Positions 27,766 to 35,617 of a stretch of 64,000 nt of DNA are shown here, piece by piece. The notes beneath the pieces were generated by a model. The model was given only the letters and a program-made list of their open reading frames with translations, made no database searches and had not been told where the DNA came from. The stretch comes from Aliidiomarina sp. B3213 (GTDB lineage Bacteria > Pseudomonadota > Gammaproteobacteria > Enterobacterales > Alteromonadaceae), in NCBI RefSeq assembly GCF_003290085.1, contig NZ_QMKJ01000003.1, positions 186,001 through 250,000 on the forward strand, written 5' to 3'. Each line of letters opens with the position of its first letter. Position 1 is the stretch's first letter. The position numbers were made by a program, and so were the translations under genes.

Positions 27766-29672
27766 ACCTTAAAGCGACCAACAAGATTACGCAGCGTGCT
27801 TGCCGTCTCGGCCAGTTGATTGCTCGCAACTACAGTTTGCTGCACCGAGTTGTCACTGCGCTCAGCAATATCATTAATGCGCGTCACACTAGAATTGATA
27901 TCTTCGGCTACCGAAGACTGCTCTTCTACGGCTGTCGCCACCTGCGTATTCATGTCTCGAATTGAAGCAACCGATGCCATAATTTGCTCGAGCGCAACGA
28001 TAGTATTATCTCCCTCATCAACAGCCTCTTTAGACTTTTCTTGATTACGGCGCATTACATCGCTCACCCCCTTCGTACCACTTAAAATACTTTCTACAAT
28101 TTGCTCTATTTCAACGGTGGAAGACTGGGTTCTTTGTGCAAGGGTTCTAACTTCATCCGCAACCACAGCGAACCCGCGTCCAGCCTCTCCCGCTCTTGCA
28201 GATTCGATAGCAGCGTTGAGTGCAAGTAGGTTGGTTTGATCGGCAATATTTCGAATAACCTCTAGCACGCTAGCAATTTCTTCTGAGCTCTTTTCAAGCG
28301 TTGTCATACCTTGCGCAGCTTGCTCTACTTCACTGGCTAGTTGGTTAATTTTATCCACACACGAAGCAACAGTGTCTTTCCCCATGGTCGCGGCTTCTTG
28401 AGTTTGCTCTGCGTTGTTCGCTGCACTTGTCGTATTTCTTGCAATCTCCTGAATTGAAGCTGCCATTTCGTTCACCGCAGTGGCGGTCTGATTCAATTCA
28501 TCGCGCTGCTCGCGCACACCATTCTTCGTTTCACCTGCAATATGGTTAAGCTGGTCTGTGGCGGAAGCCATCTGAAGCGTTGCGTCGGTTACTTCTTTAA
28601 CCAATTCCTGAATTTTAGAAACGAAACGGTTATAACTCTCCGCCAAATCGCTTAACTCGTCTGCACCATCCGTGTTCAAACGCTGAGTCAGGTCACCCTC
28701 GCCTTCAGCGATATCATTAAGGTTTTGTACCGTCATGCGAAGCGGTGCCACAATACTCTTGGCTAACACAGAAGCTACAAACAGCGCGATTGCGATACCA
28801 ATAATAGCGAGCACAATCACAAAATTACGAGTAGACGCTGCACTAGCGGCGTAATACTCACGGCTCATTGCAATCTCTACAACGGCAATGGGGCTGCCAC
28901 TAAAGTCCTCAATAACTCGGCTATATGTCGCATACGGCGTTCCATTGAGTTCGTTCCTGCCGAGTTGACGCTCTCCTCGCCACGCTTGAAGAATGTTTTC
29001 GTCTGCAACTAATGAATCACTGCCGATGGAGGTAGCCAGCACGTTCGTCCGGTTACCCTGCACACTGTGAATCGCCATTTTTGCGCCATAGTCTTCAGTA
29101 AACGAGTCCACAAAAGCCTGTCCAAGATTGAGTCCGAATTCAACGGAACCTCGATGTTGGCCACGATGAAAAATAGGCGTTAAGCCTCGAATACCAATAC
29201 CAGCGACACCACCATCTAAGCCTCGTACAGGTTCCCTAGTGCGATTTACAGCCACAATCGTAGGTCTTAGATTCGTTAAATCATCGTCATATTTCTCTAA
29301 ATTATGAACACGTAAGAAAGAGGTAGCAGGTGGAGTATGAAATTGGAATTGCGCCACACCATAGTTTTGCTTCAACACATCAAACATTGGCGCATAAACT
29401 GAAATGAGTTCTGAACGATCTCGGTTGGCGAAAGTTTCCGCTGTGTCGGGGTGCAGCGCGACTATGGCACTCATGCCCTCGGCAAATTGAGCTCGCGTTT
29501 CTATTTGCGAGCGGGCGGCATTAAATAGGTTTTCCAATTCCCGTTGCTCGGCTTGGCGAATAAGGGCATTCGAGTTCATGATGTAAAAAAGTGCCATCAC
29601 CACAATAATGACGGTAACGACTGCACCAAACCCAACAGCTATCCGCAACCCAATATTAAAATTCCTAAACAT
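27762..29672 (-). CDS. Methyl-accepting chemotaxis protein with large periplasmic Cache-type sensor
   Basis: The 636-residue chemoreceptor has a first membrane helix near 12-32, a periplasmic domain of about 260 residues, a second helix near 293-313, HAMP, and a cytoplasmic signalling domain with the hairpin tip [20 protein letters not shown]. The sensor includes [19 protein letters not shown] and [18 protein letters not shown], a pattern I associate with dCache_3-like double Cache domains; the ligand is unknown. There is no C-terminal CheR-binding pentapeptide. It relays ligand binding to CheA/CheW, which are not in this window. Confidence 0.92.
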   Translation of the reverse strand: MFRNFNIGLRIAVGFGAVVTVIIVVMALFYIMNSNALIRQAEQRELENLFNAARSQIETRAQFAEGMSAIVALHPDTAETFANRDRSELISVYAPMFDVLKQNYGVAQFQFHTPPATSFLRVHNLEKYDDDLTNLRPTIVAVNRTREPVRGLDGGVAGIGIRGLTPIFHRGQHRGSVEFGLNLGQAFVDSFTEDYGAKMAIHSVQGNRTNVLATSIGSDSLVADENILQAWRGERQLGRNELNGTPYATYSRVIEDFSGSPIAVVEIAMSREYYAASAASTRNFVIVLAIIGIAIALFVASVLAKSIVAPLRMTVQNLNDIAEGEGDLTQRLNTDGADELSDLAESYNRFVSKIQELVKEVTDATLQMASATDQLNHIAGETKNGVREQRDELNQTATAVNEMAASIQEIARNTTSAANNAEQTQEAATMGKDTVASCVDKINQLASEVEQAAQGMTTLEKSSEEIASVLEVIRNIADQTNLLALNAAIESARAGEAGRGFAVVADEVRTLAQRTQSSTVEIEQIVESILSGTKGVSDVMRRNQEKSKEAVDEGDNTIVALEQIMASVASIRDMNTQVATAVEEQSSVAEDINSSVTRINDIAERSDNSVQQTVVASNQLAETASTLRNLVGRFKV

Positions 29673-29840
29673 ACGCCACCTGTAATTTATTGTTCTCTAT
29701 CAGTTATCGAACATACTCATAAAAAATATAGTTAAAAGATCCCTTACCCACAAAAAAGTAGACAACCTGTAAAAGTCTGGGCGAACATAGTGAACAGATA
29801 GCGAGATGAGTTCGACACCAAAAGACGACAAGAGGCTTCA

Positions 29841-31295
29841 GTGTACGACGTACTAATTATAGGTTCAGGATTCGGCGGAATAGGCATGGGGATTCAGCTC
29901 AAGGAAGCTGGTCGCCATAATTTTTTAATTCTTGAAAAGGCCGACAAAGTAGGCGGTACATGGCGCGACAATACATACCCTGGAGCCGCGTGTGACGTTC
30001 AATCGCACCTCTATTCTTTCTCGTTCGCGCCTAAGCATGACTGGTCACGGAGTTACGCTCCGCAACAAGAAATCTTCGAGTACATCGAAAACTGCGTAAA
30101 CCGATTTGAGTTAGATCCACACATTCAATTCAACGCAGAAGTTGCAAAACTAGAGTACCAAGAACAACAATGCTGCTGGCATGTAGAGTTAACGAACGGA
30201 ACTGTGCTTGAGTCGCGCTGTGTTGTGACGGCTACGGGACAGCTCAACCAACCTTCTTATCCCAACATTGAAGGCTTAAATGAATTCCAAGGCGAATGCT
30301 TTCACTCTGCGCGCTGGAACCACAATGTCGACTTAACAGGCAAGCGCGTTGGAGTAATTGGCACTGGGGCTTCTGCAATTCAGTTTGTGCCAGAAATCGC
30401 TAAACAAGCAGAATCAGTTACTGTTTTTCAGCGCTCTGCTGCTTGGGTTATTCCGAAATCTGACAAACCTTTTACTAAGTGGCAAAAATGGTGCTTCAAG
30501 TACATTCCTGGCGTAGACAAACTCTACAGAACCATTATCTATTGGAAGAACGAAGCTCGCGCACTCGCTTTTACTAGCTTCAGCGGAATTCTGAAATTCG
30601 GTGAACAACGCGCGAGAAAAATGGTGAGTCGAGACGTAACGAACCCAGAGCTGCAAAAGGCACTTATTCCCGACTATCAAATTGGCTGCAATCGCATACT
30701 ACTTGCCAACAATTGGTATAGCACCTTTGAGCTACCGCACGTAAACCTAACCACTGCACCAATACAACGCATTACACAAACAGGCATCGAAACCACCGAA
30801 AGCGAACCTCACAACCTTGATGTATTGATACTAGGCACAGGCTTTAAAGCGACAGAGCTTCTTTCTCCCATGCATATTGTGGGTTTAAATGGCCAAACGT
30901 TAAACGAGGCGTGGCAAGATGGCGCGGAAGCTTTCAAAGGTATTTCAGTGTCGGGTTTTCCCAACTTGTTTATGCTTTACGGCCCGAACACCAACCTTTC
31001 TCATAGTTCTATTATTTTTATGCTCGAGTCCCAAATGCACTATGTATTGCATTGTTTAAACAAGCTCGATAAACACAATGCACTAGCCATGGATGTGAAA
31101 GCAGAAACACAGCGCAGATATAACGAAGAGCTACAAGGCGTGCTCAAGAAAACGGTCTGGGCTTCGGGGTGTAACTCTTGGTATCTGAACGAGAAAGGAA
31201 AAAATGTCGTCAATTGGTACGGTTTCACCTTTTACTATCGGCTTGTAACCAAGCGCGTTAGAACGCAAGACTACATCTTCACTAAAGAATCATAA
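29841..31295 (+). CDS. Flavin-containing monooxygenase, Baeyer-Villiger type
   Basis: The 484-residue protein starts at a GTG with AGAGG 5 nt upstream. It has two Rossmann motifs (GSGFGGIGMG for FAD near the start and GTGASAIQ for NADPH) and between them the type I Baeyer-Villiger fingerprint FxGxxxHxxxW, here FQGECFHSARW. It should use NADPH and O2 to oxidise ketones or heteroatoms. It leads an operon with an SDR 8 nt downstream and an HSL-type esterase overlapping that. The trio is the logical set alcohol to ketone to ester to acid plus alcohol, and resembles the mymA-lipR-sadH part of the mycobacterial mymA operon in gene content. Confidence 0.92.
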   Translation: MYDVLIIGSGFGGIGMGIQLKEAGRHNFLILEKADKVGGTWRDNTYPGAACDVQSHLYSFSFAPKHDWSRSYAPQQEIFEYIENCVNRFELDPHIQFNAEVAKLEYQEQQCCWHVELTNGTVLESRCVVTATGQLNQPSYPNIEGLNEFQGECFHSARWNHNVDLTGKRVGVIGTGASAIQFVPEIAKQAESVTVFQRSAAWVIPKSDKPFTKWQKWCFKYIPGVDKLYRTIIYWKNEARALAFTSFSGILKFGEQRARKMVSRDVTNPELQKALIPDYQIGCNRILLANNWYSTFELPHVNLTTAPIQRITQTGIETTESEPHNLDVLILGTGFKATELLSPMHIVGLNGQTLNEAWQDGAEAFKGISVSGFPNLFMLYGPNTNLSHSSIIFMLESQMHYVLHCLNKLDKHNALAMDVKAETQRRYNEELQGVLKKTVWASGCNSWYLNEKGKNVVNWYGFTFYYRLVTKRVRTQDYIFTKES

Positions 31296-31303
31296 GTGAA
31301 CCT

Positions 31304-32089
31304 ATGACAGAGAGAAAAAGCATATTTATTAGCGGAGCTGCTGCCGGTATTGGGCGTGCTACAGCGTTAAAGTTTCTACAGAACGGTTGGCTAGTCGGTG
31401 CTTATGATTTAGACGAGGAAGGCCTCGACAAACTCTTAGTAGACACCAACCGCCCAGACAACTTAATTACCGGTAAACTCGATGTCACCCAAAACTCGTC
31501 GTGGCAACAGGCGCTGGAACACTTCACAAAGTATACTGGCGGCGCGCTTAATATACTTTTCAATAACGCAGGTATTCTGCTTTCCGGCCCCTTTGAATCA
31601 AACAGCTTAGAGGCACAACAAAAGGTTATTCAAGTGAACGTACAAGGCGTTCTTGCAGGCTGTTATTTAGCACTGCCTTACCTAGCGCAAGCGGCACAAC
31701 TAGGCCAAGCAAGAGTGATTAATATGAGTTCTGCCAGTGCTATTTATGGCCAGCCTTCGTTGGCTACTTACTCCACCAGTAAATTCGCCGTGCGCGGCAT
31801 TACCGAAGCTTTAAATATCGAATGGGAAGGTAAGAACATTCAAGTTATGGACCTTATGCCGCTTTTCGTTCAAACAGCCATGGTCGATGGCATGAACGCA
31901 AACAGTATTGGTCGTTTAGGTGTTCGCATAACCCCTGAAACTATCGCAACAAAGGTTTTCCAACTGTCTAAGTACCAAGGCACGAAAGTACACTGGGTAA
32001 TTGGATTTCAAACCAAAGTGGCGGTGTTTCTGAGCAAGATCTCACCAAACTGGCTTGCGCGTTTTAGCAACAAGTGGCTTGCACGATGA
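31304..32089 (+). CDS. Short-chain dehydrogenase/reductase (SDR)
   Basis: The 261-residue classical SDR has the cofactor motif SGAAAGIGRATA, the NAAG-type motif NNAGIL and catalytic YSTSK preceded by the Ser of NMSSAS. It should interconvert an alcohol and a ketone with NAD(P). It lies 8 nt after the Baeyer-Villiger monooxygenase and overlaps the esterase start by 4 nt (ATGA), so it is translationally coupled. In context it probably supplies the ketone substrate for the monooxygenase. The C-terminus is basic and hydrophobic (FSNKWLAR), perhaps membrane-associated. Confidence 0.92.
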   Translation: MTERKSIFISGAAAGIGRATALKFLQNGWLVGAYDLDEEGLDKLLVDTNRPDNLITGKLDVTQNSSWQQALEHFTKYTGGALNILFNNAGILLSGPFESNSLEAQQKVIQVNVQGVLAGCYLALPYLAQAAQLGQARVINMSSASAIYGQPSLATYSTSKFAVRGITEALNIEWEGKNIQVMDLMPLFVQTAMVDGMNANSIGRLGVRITPETIATKVFQLSKYQGTKVHWVIGFQTKVAVFLSKISPNWLARFSNKWLAR

Positions 32090-32964
32090 ACCGCACACTG
32101 ATTAAAACCCTAATCAAACCTCTTTTTTACCCGTGGGTACCCTTTAAGTTGCGCAGAATTTTAATGAACAGCGCAAAGTTCATTACGAAAAAGCAGCCAG
32201 GTGTTTCGCGCCAGCGGCTTTCTATACAAGGCATTCCGGCTTATCAAGCCATGCCTGCCGAGAAAACAAGCGACAAAACCATTCTTTATTTGCATGGCGG
32301 TGGTTATGTTTTTGGCAATGAAAATACGCACAGGCAAGTGGTCGACGGCCTAGCACTCATATGCAACGCAACCGTTTTAATGCCATTTTATCGGCTCGCA
32401 CCAGAGCACCCATTTCCCGCGGCACTAAACGATGCGCTTACGGCATACAACGATCTACTTTCGCTGGGCGTGAAACCCGAAAATATTATGATTGCTGGTG
32501 ATTCAGCCGGTGGTGGGTTAGCCGTTGCCCTAGCGTTAGAGCTGCGAAACCAGAGCTTACCTATGCCTGCTCTATTAACGCTATTTTCACCCTGGGCAGA
32601 TTTAACCGTAAACTTAGAAAGTCATCGCAGCAATGCGAAAATTGACCCGATGCTAGTTCCAAAAGGATTGCACTCTTGTGCGCGTGCATACTGCCAAAAC
32701 ACGCCAAGAAATCATCCACAATGTTCACCTCTTTTTGCCGACCTAACGGGGCTACCGCCTATTCACATTCAAGTAGGCAGCGACGAAATACTGATCGACG
32801 ACGCCAGGAAGCTCCATGAAAATGCCAAAAAAGCAGGGGTAGAAACCACCCTAGAGGTGTTTGAAGGTATGTGGCACGTATTTCAGCTACATAGCCACCA
32901 GTTACCCGAGGCTACTGAGGCTTTAGAGAAAGTAAGTGCTCATTGGTGTGCAAATAAAAATTAA
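32086..32964 (+). CDS. Alpha/beta hydrolase, HSL (hormone-sensitive lipase-like) esterase
   Basis: The 292-residue protein has the HSL hallmarks: oxyanion motif HGGGYVFG, nucleophile GDSAGGG, an acid near GSDEILIDDA and His in MWHVFQLH. It should hydrolyse short or medium acyl esters. The ATG at 32086 overlaps the SDR stop as ATGA; an upstream in-frame start lies inside the SDR gene. As third gene after a Baeyer-Villiger oxygenase and SDR it is well placed to cleave the ester that the oxygenase makes. Its stop overlaps the yjjJ-like stop by 4 nt. Confidence 0.92.
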   Translation: MNRTLIKTLIKPLFYPWVPFKLRRILMNSAKFITKKQPGVSRQRLSIQGIPAYQAMPAEKTSDKTILYLHGGGYVFGNENTHRQVVDGLALICNATVLMPFYRLAPEHPFPAALNDALTAYNDLLSLGVKPENIMIAGDSAGGGLAVALALELRNQSLPMPALLTLFSPWADLTVNLESHRSNAKIDPMLVPKGLHSCARAYCQNTPRNHPQCSPLFADLTGLPPIHIQVGSDEILIDDARKLHENAKKAGVETTLEVFEGMWHVFQLHSHQLPEATEALEKVSAHWCANKN

Positions 32965-34322
32965 GCCATGCGCTCTATCGCAGAAGCAAACGTTTCTACT
33001 TGCTGCAACTGCAGCTCTGCAACAACTTTAAAATGGGTACTGATCTCATCGCAAGCCAGTACACGCTGCCAATAGGATACGGCCAACTCAAACGCCACCT
33101 GCCAACTCTCTTTACTCACAACCGAGTTTATCTGAGTAACTCTTGGCTCACTTGGCAAGTCGCCATTCGCCTTGGGCGCAAAATACATCGGCAACATATC
33201 GTATATCGGGGCTAATTGATAAGGTCTTCCTTCGTCAACAAGGACAGATAAGTTACCTAAGTGCATGTCAGAATTTGATATCAGCTGCCCAAAAGCCCAT
33301 ACCCATTGAGTATCCAATTCTGCTTGTCTTGTAACGACTTTCTGATTTGCTAATTCATGCACTATCTCGGGCCATGAGGACGAACCTTTACCGACAAATT
33401 CAGCATCTAAACTAGAGAGAGAAATGACTCCCTTTCTTCCGAGTTCTCCAATACGATCGAATCGCTTAACCGCTAAGAATGTTCTTTTCTCGACATGAAA
33501 AACACGAGATTCACAAGCGATACCCTGACTATGTTCATTGAGTATTTCACTCGCTAAAGCCTCTGCTTTCAGTAAATCAGACCACCTGTTGGCACTACTC
33601 TCTACTTGAGTCTGGCTCACTTCTCCTGAGAACTTTATGATGTATTTATCTTGCTCCATTTTAGCAAGCAACTTGGGCTGCTCACCTTGAGCTGAAGACC
33701 CAAAATAATCATCACTGTTAGCTCGTCGATATACCTCTAACTCACTTAGCGAAGGTTCTTCTTGCAAGCTAAACCAAGCTTGGTAAGCTTCTTCCCCAAT
33801 CAACAGGTTACCGATGGTCTCCTTCGGATAACGAGCGAGAACAAAGAGTACTGTATCGTCATCCCAGTTTCTCGGATCAACATCTACAAGCTCCTGCTGC
33901 TCGTCACATAAATATCTTGCGAAAGCGCGTCCTAAGTAACCTTGAGGCCGCATGTCGGCAAGCCACCATGGTAATGATTCATAGAAAGTCCAGTTCTGGT
34001 TCGTCTTTTTATATTCCCGTAAATCTTGAACGAGAAAGCAGCCTTGAGGAAAAACCGGAAAAAGTTCTGCAATTTTCTCTACCTGCCCCTCCTGTTTAAC
34101 CCTAAAAATCGGAAGACACTCTTCGTTTTCCAACTGCCTTAATTCGCGCTTTCGGTAATATCTCCGCGCCCGCCCTTTTCCAGCAGCTACCACATAACCG
34201 TTAATAACTTTCAACTCTCTACTGAAAGTCGGTTGACTTATTCCCAAGCGCGAACAGATTTCAGGAGCAGTTAATGGTTCTGCTCTCAATATGTTCAGAA
34301 TTTTGCTAGCACGCTCAGACAT
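32961..34322 (-). CDS. yjjJ: YjjJ, HipA-like kinase with its own DNA-binding domain
   Basis: The 453-residue protein joins an N-terminal winged helix (ILNILRAEPLTAPEICSRLG, then SQPTFSRELKVI) to a HipA-type Ser/Thr kinase fold. Kinase features: DKYIIKFSGE (nucleotide-binding Lys), FLAVKRFDRIG, catalytic loop SNSDMHLGNLS and metal loop APIYDMLPMYF. HipA toxins phosphorylate GltX; E. coli YjjJ has been described as a HipA-like toxin that lacks an adjacent HipB. Here too no separate antitoxin gene is next to it, and the fused HTH may serve for self-repression. Repeats of TGAATAGA upstream are candidate operators. Confidence 0.9.
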   Translation of the reverse strand: MSERASKILNILRAEPLTAPEICSRLGISQPTFSRELKVINGYVVAAGKGRARRYYRKRELRQLENEECLPIFRVKQEGQVEKIAELFPVFPQGCFLVQDLREYKKTNQNWTFYESLPWWLADMRPQGYLGRAFARYLCDEQQELVDVDPRNWDDDTVLFVLARYPKETIGNLLIGEEAYQAWFSLQEEPSLSELEVYRRANSDDYFGSSAQGEQPKLLAKMEQDKYIIKFSGEVSQTQVESSANRWSDLLKAEALASEILNEHSQGIACESRVFHVEKRTFLAVKRFDRIGELGRKGVISLSSLDAEFVGKGSSSWPEIVHELANQKVVTRQAELDTQWVWAFGQLISNSDMHLGNLSVLVDEGRPYQLAPIYDMLPMYFAPKANGDLPSEPRVTQINSVVSKESWQVAFELAVSYWQRVLACDEISTHFKVVAELQLQQVETFASAIERMA

Positions 34323-34344
34323 AATGGTATCCCGCAGGCAATTG

Positions 34345-34442
34345 TGAATAGACTTTCAAAATAACCAAACACCCTATTTAAAAGGCTTATAGATAAAAAA
34401 TAGCACATTATGAATAGATTTGTGAATAGATTAATGAATAGA
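34345..34442. repeat. Iteron-like TGAATAGA repeats upstream of yjjJ
   Basis: TGAATAGA occurs four times: 34345-34352, 34411-34418, 34423-34430 and 34435-34442. The last three are spaced exactly 12 nt apart, and the first lies 66 nt away, just upstream of the yjjJ start. The array fills the yjjJ promoter region, so it is a good candidate operator for the YjjJ winged helix or another regulator. No other gene start faces this DNA except the distal end of the CPXCG gene. Confidence 0.65.
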
Positions 34443-34456
34443 ATAAAGGCGGGTGG

Positions 34457-34651
34457 CTACTCATCATCGGTGCGAGCAATAATCTCGAAATCCCCGTCCA
34501 TGTTTTCATGAACGGTAATCTCGATAGGTTGGCAACAGACCTGGCAGTCGACAATTTGCGACTGTTCAATGTCATTTAATGCGTCAATTTCGAGCATATT
34601 GGGCGCCATACAATAGGGGCAAGAGAATTCTGACTCATAACTAAGAGGCAT
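34457..34651 (-). CDS. CPXCG-motif small cysteine-rich protein
   Basis: The 64-residue acidic protein has two Cys pairs, FSCPYCMAP and VDCQVCCQP, forming a probable zinc ribbon. It matches the CPXCG-motif small protein family found across gammaproteobacteria, whose function is unknown. Its ATG lies inside the end of the upstream epimerase gene (11-nt overlap), so the two are co-translated. It ends near the yjjJ repeat region. Confidence 0.85.
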   Translation of the reverse strand: MPLSYESEFSCPYCMAPNMLEIDALNDIEQSQIVDCQVCCQPIEITVHENMDGDFEIIARTDDE

Positions 34652-35585
34652 CCTTTTTCTCCCGTACCTCCGAGAAATATTCCATTAAGCCTTTCTCAAA
34701 AGTCGTAGCTTCAAACTTGGGGAAACGGTTCTTGAACTTCTCGGACATAAATACATTGTCGGTTTCATATCTAGGCAAAAGCTCACCCGCGTCTCGAATG
34801 ACCGAATTAAACAAGCCCGCTAATTTTAACTGCCACTTCTTAATCACTTTAAAGCTCGCAGATTGCCCTGAAGCTTTTCCGGCTAGCTCAATAAACTCGC
34901 GGTAAGTTAACCGGTTGTCGTCACACGGCAAGTGCCATGTTTCACCAAAAGCATCGGCGGTGTTGCCCAGTAAGGCCATTGCTCTGCTGGCGTCTGGCGT
35001 GTAAATCAGTGACCGTTTGGTGTCTGCACTAACGAAAACCTTAGCAGGCTTTCCTGCGGCAATATTCTCTAGAATAGTGGCATTGGTAATACTTTGTGTT
35101 TTACCCGGACCATAAAACTCCGGCGCTCTGCATATCATGCCCTCAATGCGGCTCTGCGACATTGCCTCAAGCATTTGGTTGGTAATTTGCGCGCGCACTT
35201 CACCCTTTTTGCCGTAAGGCTGAAACTTAGTTTCCTCAGTTTGTGGGAGTGAGGTTTGCGGGTACATGTAGGTGTTGTCGAAAAACACCAGCTTTGCGCT
35301 TTCTTGCTCACAAGCACGCAACACATTGGTCATTATTACCGGCCATTCCCGCACCCAACGCGCAGTGTCCATGGGCAAGCCTGCAGTAAGATATACGACC
35401 TTTGATCCTTTCACCGCGTTCAACGTGGATTCGGCGTCTAATAGGTCAGCAGGGATCAACTCATCGGTTTCATGTAGTGGTTTAGGGTTGCGGCTTACCA
35501 AGCGAATAAGGTCGGTATGGTCTCGATGCAACGATCGAGCTAATTCAGTGCCAATTTGTCCGGTAGCGCCCAGAATGGTTTGCAT
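34641..35585 (-). CDS. NAD(P)-dependent epimerase/dehydratase family protein
   Basis: The 314-residue extended SDR has the Rossmann motif LGATGQIGTELA at the very N-terminus, VYLTAGLP, and a sugar-epimerase-like middle (FFDNTYMYPQTSLPQTEETK and CRAPEFYGPG). The Tyr-x-x-x-Lys of classical extended SDRs is not obvious after MYP, so catalysis may differ or be absent. It might be an atypical oxidoreductase rather than a sugar epimerase. It is cotranscribed with the overlapping CPXCG gene. Confidence 0.85.
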   Translation of the reverse strand: MQTILGATGQIGTELARSLHRDHTDLIRLVSRNPKPLHETDELIPADLLDAESTLNAVKGSKVVYLTAGLPMDTARWVREWPVIMTNVLRACEQESAKLVFFDNTYMYPQTSLPQTEETKFQPYGKKGEVRAQITNQMLEAMSQSRIEGMICRAPEFYGPGKTQSITNATILENIAAGKPAKVFVSADTKRSLIYTPDASRAMALLGNTADAFGETWHLPCDDNRLTYREFIELAGKASGQSASFKVIKKWQLKLAGLFNSVIRDAGELLPRYETDNVFMSEKFKNRFPKFEATTFEKGLMEYFSEVREKKDAS

Positions 35586-35617
35586 AAATTACTCATCACT
35601 TTTGAATGTTCACGAAA

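Noticed and set aside
32961-34322. A standard HipBA toxin-antitoxin pair
   Set aside because: No HipB-like gene lies next to the kinase gene; the HTH is part of the same protein.
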